Part shown: positions 1 through 8,049 of the stretch, in pieces
Position numbering within the stretch: the stretch's first letter is position 1
Layout of the letters: the number at the start of each line of letters is the position of its first letter
Assembly (NCBI GenBank): GCA_964489695.1
Contig: CAZAZP010000015.1
Span: 1-23,847, forward strand
Reading direction: 5' to 3'
DNA length: 23,847 nt
Source of the DNA: CAYUXU01 sp964489695
Lineage (GTDB): Bacteria > Bacillota_I > Bacilli_A > Erysipelotrichales > Erysipelotrichaceae
Notes under the pieces: generated by a model
What the model was told of the DNA's origin: nothing
The model's database searches: none
Seen by the model: only the letters and a program-made list of their open reading frames with translations
Position numbers and translations under genes: made by a program

Positions 1-63
1 GTCAAATATAAAGCTGTTTTTTATTTAGTGTCTACTTGACAGGTACTAGTATCTTACCTCTTT

Positions 64-387
64 TTAAAGTTTGATGAATTGTTCAACATCTACGACGAAG
101 ATAGTGGCACCACCAACTGGTACTTCGACGGGGAAAGAAGCAAATCTTCCGATGTCATAAGATGCGGTTGAAGGAACAATTTCCGTCCGGCGTCGGCTTT
201 CACCGCCGATTAACTCGATGACATGTTCAACTTTGTCATCATCAGTACCAACAATAATAGTCGTATTACCGGCCTTTAAGAAACCACCAGTTGTCGCAAG
301 ACGGGTAACTTGATAATTCTCTTTCGTTAAAGCTGCCACGACACTGGCGCTATCATCGTTAGATACGATGGCTAAAATTAGTTTCAT
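64..387 (-). CDS. darA: Cyclic-di-AMP receptor, DarA/PstA family (YaaQ, DUF970)
   Basis: PII-like cytosolic protein that binds the second messenger cyclic di-AMP; its downstream partner is not well defined. The product is 107 aa, the usual family length. It shows the family signatures: an N-terminal MKLILAIV strand, the segment TTGGFLKAGNTTI (about residues 32-44) that forms the nucleotide-binding loop, and the C-terminal GGATIFVVDVEQF strand. The ATG is preceded by AGAGAGGTG at a workable distance. It lies 50 nt downstream of ychF on the same strand and is probably cotranscribed with it. In Bacillus this gene sits with tmk and holB; neither is seen here, though the window ends just beyond it. 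No convincing terminator was found in the 63 nt after the stop. Confidence 0.93.
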   Translation of the reverse strand: MKLILAIVSNDDSASVVAALTKENYQVTRLATTGGFLKAGNTTIIVGTDDDKVEHVIELIGGESRRRTEIVPSTASYDIGRFASFPVEVPVGGATIFVVDVEQFIKL

Positions 388-437
388 ATCGACACCTCTC
401 TTTTGTCATTATTTTAACACAATTATGCTAGTAAATG

Positions 438-1538
438 TTAAACGTTAAAGCGAAAATGCAAAATATCGCCATCTTTTACATGGTAGTCTTTGCCTTCTAA
501 GCGTAGCTTACCAGCTTCTTTCACAGCTAACTCACTACCATACTGCACTAACTCAGAATAACTGTAAGTTTCCGCCCGAATAAAGCCCTTTTCAAAGTCA
601 CTGTGGATGATACTGGCACAAGTCGGAGCTTTCATGCCTTTAGTAAAAGTCCAAGCATGAACTTCTGGTTTACCCACCGTAAAAAAGGTGGCTAAATCTA
701 ATAAGTCATAGCAACTTAAAATAATTTGATCAAGCCCACTTTGTTTAATCCCAAAATCAGCTAAAAAGGCTTGGCGATCAGCTGATGGTAAAGCGACTAA
801 TTCCGCTTCAATTTGGGCCGCAATCGCAATTACTGGGCTCTGATCTTTTTCAGCGAAAGCTTGAACAGCTTGATAATAGCTGTTTTTTTCTGCGGCGACA
901 ATGGTATCTTCAGCCAGATTAGCAATATAAATAACGGGTTTACTAGTTAATAAGTGTAAACTTTGATATAAGTCATTATCAGTTTCATTTTTATCAAGTG
1001 AGCGTAAGGTTTGATTAGTTAAAAGGTGTTGTTTCGCTTTTTCTAAACTAGCTAACTCTTTTAAAGCGGCTTTATCTTGCGTCTTTGTTTTCCGTGTGAC
1101 TTTCTCTAAACGATGATCTAGCGTGGCTAAATCAGCTAAGATTAATTCTAAATTAACTATTTCAATATCACGAAGCGGATCAACATTCTGTTCGACGTGA
1201 ATGACTTTTGGATCATCAAAACAGCGAACAATATGACAAATGGCATCAACTTCGCGAATATGGGCTAAAAACTGATTACCCAAACCTTCACCTTGGCTCG
1301 CACCTTTGACTAAACCCGCAATATCGGTAAATTCAAAAGTCGGATAAATCACTTTTTTAGGTTGAAACAAAGTACAGAGATAATCAACTCGTGCATCGGG
1401 GACACTAACTACTCCAACGTTTGGAGCAATCGTCGCAAAGGGATAATTAGCTGCTTCTACTTGTGAATTTGTGATGGCATTGAAAAGGGTGGATTTCCCC
1501 ACGTTTGGTAAGCCGACAATCCCGGCGGTTAAAGGCAT
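438..1538 (-). CDS. ychF: Ribosome-binding ATPase YchF (OLA1 family)
   Basis: Universally conserved TRAFAC-class nucleotide hydrolase that associates with ribosomes and is linked to translation and stress responses. The product is 366 aa, full length. The G1 P-loop GLPNVGKST lies at residues 9-17, followed by switch I (NYPFATI) and the G3 segment DIAGLVKGAS. The G4 position reads NLAE rather than NKxD, the hallmark of YchF proteins, which prefer ATP to GTP. The C-terminal TGS domain ends in the typical DGDILHFRFNV. The ATG has a weak ribosome binding site (AAGTGGA). It is 24 nt downstream of yyzM, the same adjacency as in Bacillus subtilis (yyaF/yyzM). Confidence 0.97.
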   Translation of the reverse strand: MPLTAGIVGLPNVGKSTLFNAITNSQVEAANYPFATIAPNVGVVSVPDARVDYLCTLFQPKKVIYPTFEFTDIAGLVKGASQGEGLGNQFLAHIREVDAICHIVRCFDDPKVIHVEQNVDPLRDIEIVNLELILADLATLDHRLEKVTRKTKTQDKAALKELASLEKAKQHLLTNQTLRSLDKNETDNDLYQSLHLLTSKPVIYIANLAEDTIVAAEKNSYYQAVQAFAEKDQSPVIAIAAQIEAELVALPSADRQAFLADFGIKQSGLDQIILSCYDLLDLATFFTVGKPEVHAWTFTKGMKAPTCASIIHSDFEKGFIRAETYSYSELVQYGSELAVKEAGKLRLEGKDYHVKDGDILHFRFNV

Positions 1539-1562
1539 AATTTATTCCACTTTCTAAGAGCT

Positions 1563-1751
1563 TTACTCATTGCTTTTGATAATTTTTTTTAATTTCTTTT
1601 CAAAGTCGGGTCGTTCTAGCATAATAATATTATTACAACCAAGACACTGAATCTTGATATCGACTCCCACGCGCACGATCTTCCATTCAGTTGATTTTTT
1701 ACAAGGATGGGGTTTTTTCATTTCAATAATATCATTGAGTTTATAATCCAT
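1563..1751 (-). CDS. yyzM: Small DUF951 protein (YyzM-like), probable zinc-binding
   Basis: Small 62-aa protein of unknown function belonging to DUF951. Family features visible: MKKPHPCKK near residues 11-19, WKIVRVGVDIKIQCLGC in the middle and RPDFEKKLKKII at the C-terminus. The three cysteines (one in HPCKK, two in the CLGC motif) suggest a small metal site; that is inference. Its start codon lies inside the 3' end of folD (11-nt overlap), so translation is probably coupled, and it sits directly upstream of ychF, a linkage conserved in many Bacillota. No function is assigned. Confidence 0.88.
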   Translation of the reverse strand: MDYKLNDIIEMKKPHPCKKSTEWKIVRVGVDIKIQCLGCNNIIMLERPDFEKKLKKIIKSNE

Positions 1752-2604
1752 AATTCAGCCTCCGTAAATTGTAAGCCTTCAAAGTATTATTCAATAAGGC
1801 ATGAATTGTCAAGGGGCCAACCCCTTTAGGAACGGGAGTCAAATAGCCAGCTATGTGTTGCACGTTAGCAAAATCAACATCGCCAACTAAGTGCCCTTCA
1901 GCAGTTTTATTAATCCCAACATCAATTACAAAAGCCCCAGGTTTAATCCAATGTCTTTTGACTAAGGCGACTTGACCCACTGCGGCTACGACGACATCAG
2001 CTTGTTTAGTCAGTTCAGCCAAGTGTTGAGTTTTAGAGTGACAAATAGTGACGGTCGCATTAGCTTGTAAAAGTAAATGGGCTAAGGGTAAGCCAACTAA
2101 TTGACTACGTCCAATCACTACTGCATTTTTCCCAGTTAACGGATAGTTTACTGATTTAATAATTTCCATTACCCCTAAAGGAGTACAAGGTACAAATGTT
2201 TTTTGGTTACTGAGAAGTTTGCCGAGATTAAGCGGATGTAAACCATCAACATCCTTACTAGGATCAACCGCATTAGTAATGATGAGTGGATTTAAGTGGG
2301 CTGGTAAAGGTAACTGAACTAAAATACCATCCACATCAGGAGCTTGATTTTCTTGTTTGATAGTTTCTAAAAGACGAGCTTCACTAATATCAGCGGGTAA
2401 CTTTAATACCTTGACGCGCATTCCAACGGCTTGGCAGGCTTTTGTCTTGCCTTTAACGTAAGAGAGACTGGCGGGATTATCTCCCACTAAAATGACGGCT
2501 AGTTGTGGGGCATCATGGCCTTGGCTCGCCAATAAAGTAATAACATTTTTAATTTCTTGGTTTAGTTTTGTCGCTAAAGCTGTTCCAGAAATAAGCTGTG
2601 CCAT
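1741..2604 (-). CDS. folD: Bifunctional methylene-THF dehydrogenase / methenyl-THF cyclohydrolase
   Basis: Interconverts 5,10-methylene-THF, 5,10-methenyl-THF and 10-formyl-THF with NADP in the cytosol, feeding purine synthesis and fMet-tRNA formylation. The product is 287 aa, normal length. The catalytic YxxxK motif is YVKGK (Tyr49, Lys53) and the folate-site segment is KDVDGLHPLN (Asp120). The Rossmann loop GRSQLVGLPLA and the C-terminal motif YLTPVPKGVGPLT are intact. The ATG is preceded by a strong AGGAGG. It heads the folD-yyzM-ychF-darA run. The window also carries fhs, so both major enzymes for 10-formyl-THF are present, although about 7.4 kb apart. Confidence 0.97.
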   Translation of the reverse strand: MAQLISGTALATKLNQEIKNVITLLASQGHDAPQLAVILVGDNPASLSYVKGKTKACQAVGMRVKVLKLPADISEARLLETIKQENQAPDVDGILVQLPLPAHLNPLIITNAVDPSKDVDGLHPLNLGKLLSNQKTFVPCTPLGVMEIIKSVNYPLTGKNAVVIGRSQLVGLPLAHLLLQANATVTICHSKTQHLAELTKQADVVVAAVGQVALVKRHWIKPGAFVIDVGINKTAEGHLVGDVDFANVQHIAGYLTPVPKGVGPLTIHALLNNTLKAYNLRRLNYGL

Positions 2605-2625
2605 AAAGTTCCTCCTATCTTCTTT

Positions 2626-2684
2626 ATTATAACTGAAAATAATCCGTTTATAACAGCATTATCCCGAGCAAGATACGGTATAAT
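2626..2684. promoter_or_regulatory. Divergent promoter region between folD and rarA (-10 boxes only)
   Basis: A TATAAT box lies at 2626-2631 on the minus strand (for folD) and another at 2679-2684 on the plus strand (for rarA). Both are exact -10 consensus at sensible distances from their start codons. No good TTGACA-like -35 is seen for either, so the pair is assigned on the -10 boxes and divergent layout alone. Confidence 0.45.
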
Positions 2685-2704
2685 GAGCTTATAAAGGGGA
2701 TATT

Positions 2705-3961
2705 ATGCAACAACCATTAGCCTATCGCTTACGACCTAAGACCTTGGCAGATATTTTTGGCCAACAACATCTAATTGGTTCAGGTAAGATTTTAAATCAA
2801 TGTATCAATAAAAAGCAATTATTTTCTTTGGTTTTTTATGGTCCAGCTGGTACCGGTAAAACAACTTTAGCCCTAGTTTTAGCTGCAGAATTAAAACGTC
2901 CCTATCGCTTATTTAATGCGGTCATCAATAATAAGCAAGACATGGTCGCGATTTTTGAAGAAGCCAAACTAACTACTAATTTAATTATGATTATCGAAGA
3001 AATCCATCGATTAAATAAAGATAAACAAGATCTCTTATTACCATATTTAGAAGCAGGCGTGATTACAGTGATTGGAACCACCACGGCAAATCCTTTTCAT
3101 GCTATTAATCCAGCCATTCGTTCACGTCTACATTTACTAGAAGTCAAACGCTTAAGTCCCACCGAGATGATTGAAGCTTTAAACCACCTACTGGCCAAAA
3201 CCGACCAAATTGGTAGAAAAGTAGAATTTGAGGCCGGGGTAGCTGAGATTATTAGCCAATTAAGTAATGGGGATTTACGTTATGCACTTAATCTGTTAGA
3301 AGTTTGTCTTTTGGCCAGTAATGCGACAGTAATTAGTAAAGAGTTAGTTTTAGACTATTTAGGCTTAGCCAACATGTCAATTTATAAAGGTGATGATGAA
3401 TATTTTGATGCCTTAAGTGCTTTACAGAAATCGATTCGGGGAAGTGATGTAAACGCTGCTTTATATTATTTAGCCCGGTTGATTGTGGCAGAAGATCTGG
3501 ACAGTTTAGAACGACGTTTACTCGCAACTGCATATGAAGATATTGGTTTAGCAAATCCAGCCGCCGCAGCTCGAGCAGTTAGTGCGATTGAGGCAGCGAA
3601 GCGGATGGGCTTCCCGGAAGCTAAATTAGCTTTAGCTGTCACGGTAATAGAACTAGCTTTATCCCCAAAATCTAAAAGCGCCAATCAAGCTATTGATCAA
3701 GCACTGGCCTTAAATCAATCCCAGCCTTTAGCAGTACCTACTTACTTAAGATTAACTACTGCTTTACCAGAAACAGACCGTTATCCGTATGATCGCCCCG
3801 ATTTATGGCCATTAATTCAATACTTACCCGATGAAATTCAGTCGGTTGAATTTTATATCCCAAACTTACTGAGTGAATTTGAGCGAATATTAGCTAATAA
3901 TTACCAGAAATTACGCCAAAACCCACGTAGTAAAGCTTTAGCTACGCTTAAAAAACCATAA
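2705..3961 (+). CDS. rarA: Replication-associated recombination protein RarA (MgsA) AAA+ ATPase
   Basis: AAA+ ATPase related to clamp-loader subunits and RuvB, acting at stalled replication forks. The product is 418 aa, standard length. It opens with the family's PLAYRLRPKTLADIFGQQHL segment. The Walker A motif is GPAGTGKTT. The Walker B region reads IIEEIHRLNKDKQD, where the family normally has IDEIHR, so the first acidic residue is Glu instead of Asp. The sensor/arginine-finger segment NPAIRSR and the C-terminal tetramerisation region (EDIGLANPAA, ALAVTVIELALSPKSK, PYDRPDLWP) are intact. The ATG follows a modest AAAGGGG site. Its 3' end overlaps the convergent ABC permease gene by 24 nt. 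Confidence 0.93.
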   Translation: MQQPLAYRLRPKTLADIFGQQHLIGSGKILNQCINKKQLFSLVFYGPAGTGKTTLALVLAAELKRPYRLFNAVINNKQDMVAIFEEAKLTTNLIMIIEEIHRLNKDKQDLLLPYLEAGVITVIGTTTANPFHAINPAIRSRLHLLEVKRLSPTEMIEALNHLLAKTDQIGRKVEFEAGVAEIISQLSNGDLRYALNLLEVCLLASNATVISKELVLDYLGLANMSIYKGDDEYFDALSALQKSIRGSDVNAALYYLARLIVAEDLDSLERRLLATAYEDIGLANPAAAARAVSAIEAAKRMGFPEAKLALAVTVIELALSPKSKSANQAIDQALALNQSQPLAVPTYLRLTTALPETDRYPYDRPDLWPLIQYLPDEIQSVEFYIPNLLSEFERILANNYQKLRQNPRSKALATLKKP

Positions 3962-5167
3962 GTTTCGGCGCTTTAAGCCTAATAAACCCCGCGCATAAAA
4001 GTAAGCCCCAATTTGAATGGCTAACCATAAGGCTAAAGTAGCCAACAGTAAGCTAAAAGCTATTTCTAAATGCGGAACATTTACAAGCATTAACCGACAA
4101 GGCATCAAAAGCATGGAGAAAAAAGGAAAAAAAGACAAATAGTAACCTAAACCTTGAGTTAAATGAACAGGTGTATTAAGCGTTAAAGCTAGATAATAAG
4201 CCGCTAATAACAAAATATAAGTCGGGCCTTGGATAATCCCGGCTTCTTCAATATTCGAAACATGGCTAGCTAAGATTACTAAGATAATTTGTACTAATAA
4301 AATACCCGCCAACAAAAAGATGGCGCAAAGTAGTAAGCTAGAAAAAAATGGCCAGTCAAAATTAAAGCTAGCTAACCAATCATTAAAAGTTAAAACATCA
4401 GCGGGAACGAAATTTAACAAGCGTCCAACCGCTAAGAGACCTGCTCCTTGATCATAAACATGACGGATTAATAATAAACCAAGTAAAAGGGCGAAGTTAA
4501 TCAATAAATGGAGCATTATCGACAACCAACCAATAATAATCTTGGCCAGAAAATGAGTTTTAGCGGTGACCGTAGTTAAAATTAGTTCAATCACTTTACT
4601 GGATTTCTCATTAACGACTTCCGTTGCGATTAATGAACAAAAACCTAACACCAGAAAATAACTCGTCGATAAAATAAGCATTGATAATTGTTGCTTATCC
4701 GCTGAAAAATTTTGATTATTAATAATTTCATAATTAATCTGGGGCGACAAAATGCTAGCCACCAGATTATTTACAGCTGGAGCTTGTTTTGGGGTGAGTA
4801 ATTCCCACTGTAAGCTAGTGATTAAAGCATTGAGTTGACTTTGGTTATTGAGACTAATTGGGTTATCGGTAACGATTGTCCAAACTTCATCCTGGTGGGA
4901 CAAATAGATAGCTTGCTTTTTAGTGGGCGTACTATCAGTAGAAAACTCGAACTGAAATATTGTTTGATAAGGCTCATACGCGGTTAAGTTATCTAACTGT
5001 TTTGGTAATACTACCACCGTTTTTTCTAAGAGCGCGGGATAACAAAACTCAATTACTTTATCTGCATAAATACCCAAAGTAAACAAGGTCCCACTTAATA
5101 AACAAATCAAAGCAAACGTTAAGGTCCCAAAGCGGCGCCGTAACGAGAAAATAATTAGTGTTTTCAT
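3938..5167 (-). CDS. ABC-2 type transporter permease (NatB/YhaP-like)
   Basis: Membrane subunit of a two-component ABC exporter; the substrate is unknown, and related NatAB/YhaQP systems have been linked to sodium or toxic-compound efflux. The product is 409 aa. One hydrophobic segment lies near the N-terminus (about residues 13-35), followed by a large hydrophilic domain (to about residue 160). A block of about five or six membrane segments then fills the rest. The motif ATEVVNEKSSKVIELILTTV at the start of that block is the signature of the ABC2_membrane_3 family. The start codon overlaps the stop of the ATPase gene by 4 nt, so the two subunits are translationally coupled. The last 24 nt overlap rarA tail to tail. 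Confidence 0.88.
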   Translation of the reverse strand: MKTLIIFSLRRRFGTLTFALICLLSGTLFTLGIYADKVIEFCYPALLEKTVVVLPKQLDNLTAYEPYQTIFQFEFSTDSTPTKKQAIYLSHQDEVWTIVTDNPISLNNQSQLNALITSLQWELLTPKQAPAVNNLVASILSPQINYEIINNQNFSADKQQLSMLILSTSYFLVLGFCSLIATEVVNEKSSKVIELILTTVTAKTHFLAKIIIGWLSIMLHLLINFALLLGLLLIRHVYDQGAGLLAVGRLLNFVPADVLTFNDWLASFNFDWPFFSSLLLCAIFLLAGILLVQIILVILASHVSNIEEAGIIQGPTYILLLAAYYLALTLNTPVHLTQGLGYYLSFFPFFSMLLMPCRLMLVNVPHLEIAFSLLLATLALWLAIQIGAYFYARGLLGLKRRNLWFFKRS

Positions 5168-6036
5168 GTTCGTGCTAATAACTCCACCAGTGGGAGTAAT
5201 TCAATCTTTAAAAAATCGAGCGGATAACGCGCTAAGTTTTCATTAACAAAATTTAAAGCGGAACGTTCATCAATGAAAATTAAGCGAATACGTTGACCTA
5301 AAACCGCCACATCAATCACTCCCGGGTAATGATAGTAATTTTCCTGATGATTAGTTATTGTTACGGCTCGAAAAGGTTGCCTATTTTTTAAATCAGATAT
5401 ATAACCAAAATCCTTCGTTTTTCCTTGTTGGATAACTAAAATCTTATTCGCAAATTCTTCAAATAAATCATATTGATGGCTAGAAATAAGAATATATTTC
5501 TGTTGCGCTTTTAACTCAGTTAAAGTTTGTTTAAAAAGTTGTACATTTTCCACGTCTAAACCAGTAAAAGGTTCATCTAAAATAATAATTAATGGATCAT
5601 GTAATAAAGCCGCAATCAATTGAACTTTCTGTTGATTGCCTTTTGAAAGATACTTTATTTTCGTATTAGCATAGTGACTGATCGCCAATTTGTTTAGCCA
5701 GTAATCTAAAGCCGTGGCTAATGTTTGGGTAGCTAAATTTTGTAAGTGACCAAAAAACTCTAATTGAACTTGCACCGTTAAATCTTTAAACAGACTACGT
5801 TCTTCTGGCAAATAACCAAAACAACTACGTGCTTGTTGGCGGATAGTTTGCTGATTAAACAGAATCTGCCCTTGATCTAACGGGATTAAGCCAAGCAATA
5901 AACGAAACGTCGTGGTTTTACCACTACCATTTTCTCCAATTACTCCCAGAATTTCAGCGGGCGCGACACTAAAGGATAAATCTTCAACTCCGCGGGTCTT
6001 ACCATAATATTTTGTTACTTGCTGGAACTCTAACAA
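5164..6036 (-). CDS. ABC transporter ATP-binding protein (NatA/YhaQ-like)
   Basis: Cytosolic ATPase subunit energising the adjacent permease. The product is 290 aa. Walker A GENGSGKT is at residues 34-41, the ABC signature is LSKGN at 131-135 and Walker B IIILDEP at 151-157, followed by the D-loop (FTGLD) and a switch histidine (ISSHQ). The LSKGNQQK signature and a C-terminal tail of about 80 residues (DUF4162-like) are typical of the YhaQ/NatA subgroup. The best start is TTG at 6036: no in-frame ATG lies near the N-terminus and homology begins at once. Its ribosome binding site, GAGGTGA at 6041-6047, lies inside the downstream arm of the terminator hairpin of the preceding gene, so expression may depend on that hairpin opening. 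Confidence 0.9.
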   Translation of the reverse strand: MLEFQQVTKYYGKTRGVEDLSFSVAPAEILGVIGENGSGKTTTFRLLLGLIPLDQGQILFNQQTIRQQARSCFGYLPEERSLFKDLTVQVQLEFFGHLQNLATQTLATALDYWLNKLAISHYANTKIKYLSKGNQQKVQLIAALLHDPLIIILDEPFTGLDVENVQLFKQTLTELKAQQKYILISSHQYDLFEEFANKILVIQQGKTKDFGYISDLKNRQPFRAVTITNHQENYYHYPGVIDVAVLGQRIRLIFIDERSALNFVNENLARYPLDFLKIELLPLVELLART

Positions 6037-6067
6037 AAAATCACCTCAATTAAGTATTGAGGTGATT
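6035..6067 (-). terminator. Intrinsic terminator overlapping the ribosome binding site of the ABC ATPase gene
   Basis: On the minus strand, 12-nt arms AATCACCTCAAT and ATTGAGGTGATT pair perfectly around a 5-nt loop, followed by a run of six T. It begins two bases past the stop region of the PTS-like gene and should end its transcript. The downstream arm contains the Shine-Dalgarno sequence of the ABC ATPase gene. Confidence 0.85.
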
Positions 6068-6068
6068 A

Positions 6069-7556
6069 TTAAGTAATCCTATTTTTAAGTTTCCGATTAA
6101 CTTGCTGAGCTAAGGCGAAACTGCCACTACCAAGCAAGAAGATATAACCATACCTAGTCTCTTTAATCTGGAAGATGCCCAACGATCGTAACTGTTGAAA
6201 CTCAACTAAGTTCGGGTCATAAAAGCTTAACCGTAAAGAAAATGGGGTATTAGTGAGCACTTTAATATTACTTAAGCCGCCACAGGCTTCAATAAAGTCT
6301 TGGATAATTTGCGTTTGTCGACCAGCTTGGAAGAAATCCAACGCTAATTGCTTATAATAAAACGTAAAGACTACATAATAAATAATAAAGCTAATTATTC
6401 CTAACCCAATCAGGGCTCCTAGCATTTGGCGAATTACCGGTAATTTTAGATAAACATATAAATCAAAGATATTACCAACCGCTACCAAGCCACTAGTAGT
6501 ACTAGCAGTACCGATATAAACATTTAAAATTGGTAAAATGGCATAAAGTAAAGCCAAATAAAGATAGTGGAATATAAGTAAAGCGGGGGCTAAAAATAAT
6601 AAGAATAGTTCATAAGGTAATAAAGTATTACCAAAAGTAGATAAGACAATTAACACTAGCACTAAAATTAAGGATTTATTTCTTTCAATTTTATCCCGCG
6701 TTTTTTCCCAGATTGAGATTAGAATTGCTGGGATAATAAATAAAGTAACCAAGTAATTTGGGGTAATAAACCGACCAACACCACCAGTAAAGACGTTTTG
6801 GGCAATTTGAGCAGTCCAGATCGTAATATCACCTAGATAGTTATTACCGACCGCATCAATCCAGGCACCACCAGCCGCATTAAATAGGAAGGGTTGCCGG
6901 ATTAAGTTCGGAACATTTAATAAAGTGTAAAGTCTTTCTAACAAACCATAAAAGAAAAGACTGACAGGATTATTAATATCATAAGCAATCAATTTATAAA
7001 CAAATTCAGAAAAAGATAAAAGATAAGGAATCGTTAAGATCCATAAACCAATTAGAAAAAAGCCCAACACTAAGCTATTAACAATAAACCAGACATTTTG
7101 ACTGAGAAAAGACATAAAGCTGTAGCGTGAGCGGTTTAAACTTAATTTATATAAATAATGAACAAAGATACCTAAGAATAAAACTTGTAAAGTCCCAGCA
7201 CCAAACGGATTAGATGGGATTATTAAACTAGCTAGGGGACTACTTTTATAAACAAAGACTTCCGCAAAGCTATTATTTAAAACAACTAAAGCCAATAACA
7301 TTAATGCTGGCAAAGAATGTTGGTGTTGCTTATAAAGTAAGTGTAAACCAATAATCAACGGCGCTGCTTCTAAAAATAGAGACGAAAAATTAAGTAATAT
7401 TTGCGCTAAAGAAGCATATAGTGTGCCGGCAATATCCCAGTAAACTTGAAAATTAGGGCTTAAAACCAATCCACTGATTGTTTTAATAATTGTGACAATT
7501 AGGATGAGCTCTAAAGGGACTCTTACTTGATCATATAAAGAATTCCATCTTTTCAT
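6069..7556 (-). CDS. PTS IIBC-like membrane protein lacking the active-site cysteine
   Basis: Highly hydrophobic 495-aa protein resembling glucose/maltose-type PTS permeases, very divergent. Residues about 1-405 are the IIC-like membrane part. GLLERLYTLLNVPNLI (204-219) matches the usual RLLxPxGLHH region, and LLPYELFLLFLAPALL (312-327) matches the TEPIEFxFLFxAP motif, but the HH pair and the TE of TEP are missing. Residues about 416-492 resemble a IIB domain (IIQDFIEACGGLSNIKVL). Where IIB has DxCxTRLR this protein has TNTPFSLRL, so Thr437 replaces the phosphorylated cysteine. It therefore cannot carry phosphate in the normal way. It may be a facilitator, a sensor or a degenerate relic; the long intact frame argues against recent decay. 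It stands alone, with its own terminator. Confidence 0.7.
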   Translation of the reverse strand: MKRWNSLYDQVRVPLELILIVTIIKTISGLVLSPNFQVYWDIAGTLYASLAQILLNFSSLFLEAAPLIIGLHLLYKQHQHSLPALMLLALVVLNNSFAEVFVYKSSPLASLIIPSNPFGAGTLQVLFLGIFVHYLYKLSLNRSRYSFMSFLSQNVWFIVNSLVLGFFLIGLWILTIPYLLSFSEFVYKLIAYDINNPVSLFFYGLLERLYTLLNVPNLIRQPFLFNAAGGAWIDAVGNNYLGDITIWTAQIAQNVFTGGVGRFITPNYLVTLFIIPAILISIWEKTRDKIERNKSLILVLVLIVLSTFGNTLLPYELFLLFLAPALLIFHYLYLALLYAILPILNVYIGTASTTSGLVAVGNIFDLYVYLKLPVIRQMLGALIGLGIISFIIYYVVFTFYYKQLALDFFQAGRQTQIIQDFIEACGGLSNIKVLTNTPFSLRLSFYDPNLVEFQQLRSLGIFQIKETRYGYIFLLGSGSFALAQQVNRKLKNRIT

Positions 7557-7585
7557 ACATCAACCTCTCAATCTATGGTAACATT

Positions 7586-7591
7586 ATTATA
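7586..7591 (-). promoter_or_regulatory. -10 box for the PTS-like gene
   Basis: Exact TATAAT on the minus strand, 30 nt before the ATG of the PTS-like gene, in the 64-nt gap shared with the divergent GNAT gene. No clear -35 hexamer is seen 16-18 nt upstream. Confidence 0.4.
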
Positions 7592-7620
7592 CACTTGAAT
7601 CAATCAAAGAGGTAGGGTTC

Positions 7621-8049
7621 ATGCAAGTTATTTTAGCGACACAACAACAACATTTCTTTCAAATCTGCTATATCAGACATAAAGTGTTCGTCGAAGAACA
7701 AGCAGTTTCATTAGAGGAAGAACTAGATCAACTGGATTATGACTGTTGGCATTTTTTATTATTACAGAATGAGGTCGCGATTGGCTGCTGTCGTTTAATT
7801 CGTTATCCAGCATATCTGAAACTGGGGCGCTTAGCAGTTTTAAAAAGTGCGCGACATCAAGGTGGCGCAACCCAGCTTTTAAAATATTGTGAACAATTTG
7901 CTTTAAAACAAGGTTATTCCTTAATTAAATTAGGAGCCCAATTAGCAGCCGTCGAGCTATATGAAAAAAATGGTTATCAAACACAAGGAAAAATCTTTTT
8001 GGATGCGAATATTGAGCATATTATGATGGAGAAAAAGTTATGCGAATAA
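7621..8049 (+). CDS. GNAT family N-acetyltransferase
   Basis: Predicted acetyl-CoA-dependent acetyltransferase of 142 aa; the acceptor is unknown. GNAT features appear in order: an N-terminal IRHKVFVEEQ helix, the beta strands CWHFLLLQNEVAIGCCRLI, and LGRLAVLKSARHQGGATQLL, which contains the acetyl-CoA pyrophosphate loop (R/Q-x-x-G-x-G/A form, here RHQGGA). The C-terminal AAVELYEKNGYQTQG is the usual YxKxGF-type motif. The pattern VFVEEQ...GRLAV...LGAQ...HIMMEK is closest to ElaA/YjcF-like proteins. The ATG follows AGAGGTAGGG. It overlaps the SEDS gene by 10 nt, so the pair is probably translationally coupled; a functional link between the two is not evident. Confidence 0.85.
   Translation: MQVILATQQQHFFQICYIRHKVFVEEQAVSLEEELDQLDYDCWHFLLLQNEVAIGCCRLIRYPAYLKLGRLAVLKSARHQGGATQLLKYCEQFALKQGYSLIKLGAQLAAVELYEKNGYQTQGKIFLDANIEHIMMEKKLCE

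Noticed and set aside
1..63. AGGTA/TACCT hairpin after the darA stop as a terminator
   Set aside because: Five base pairs with a 9-nt loop and no T-run directly after it; too weak to call.
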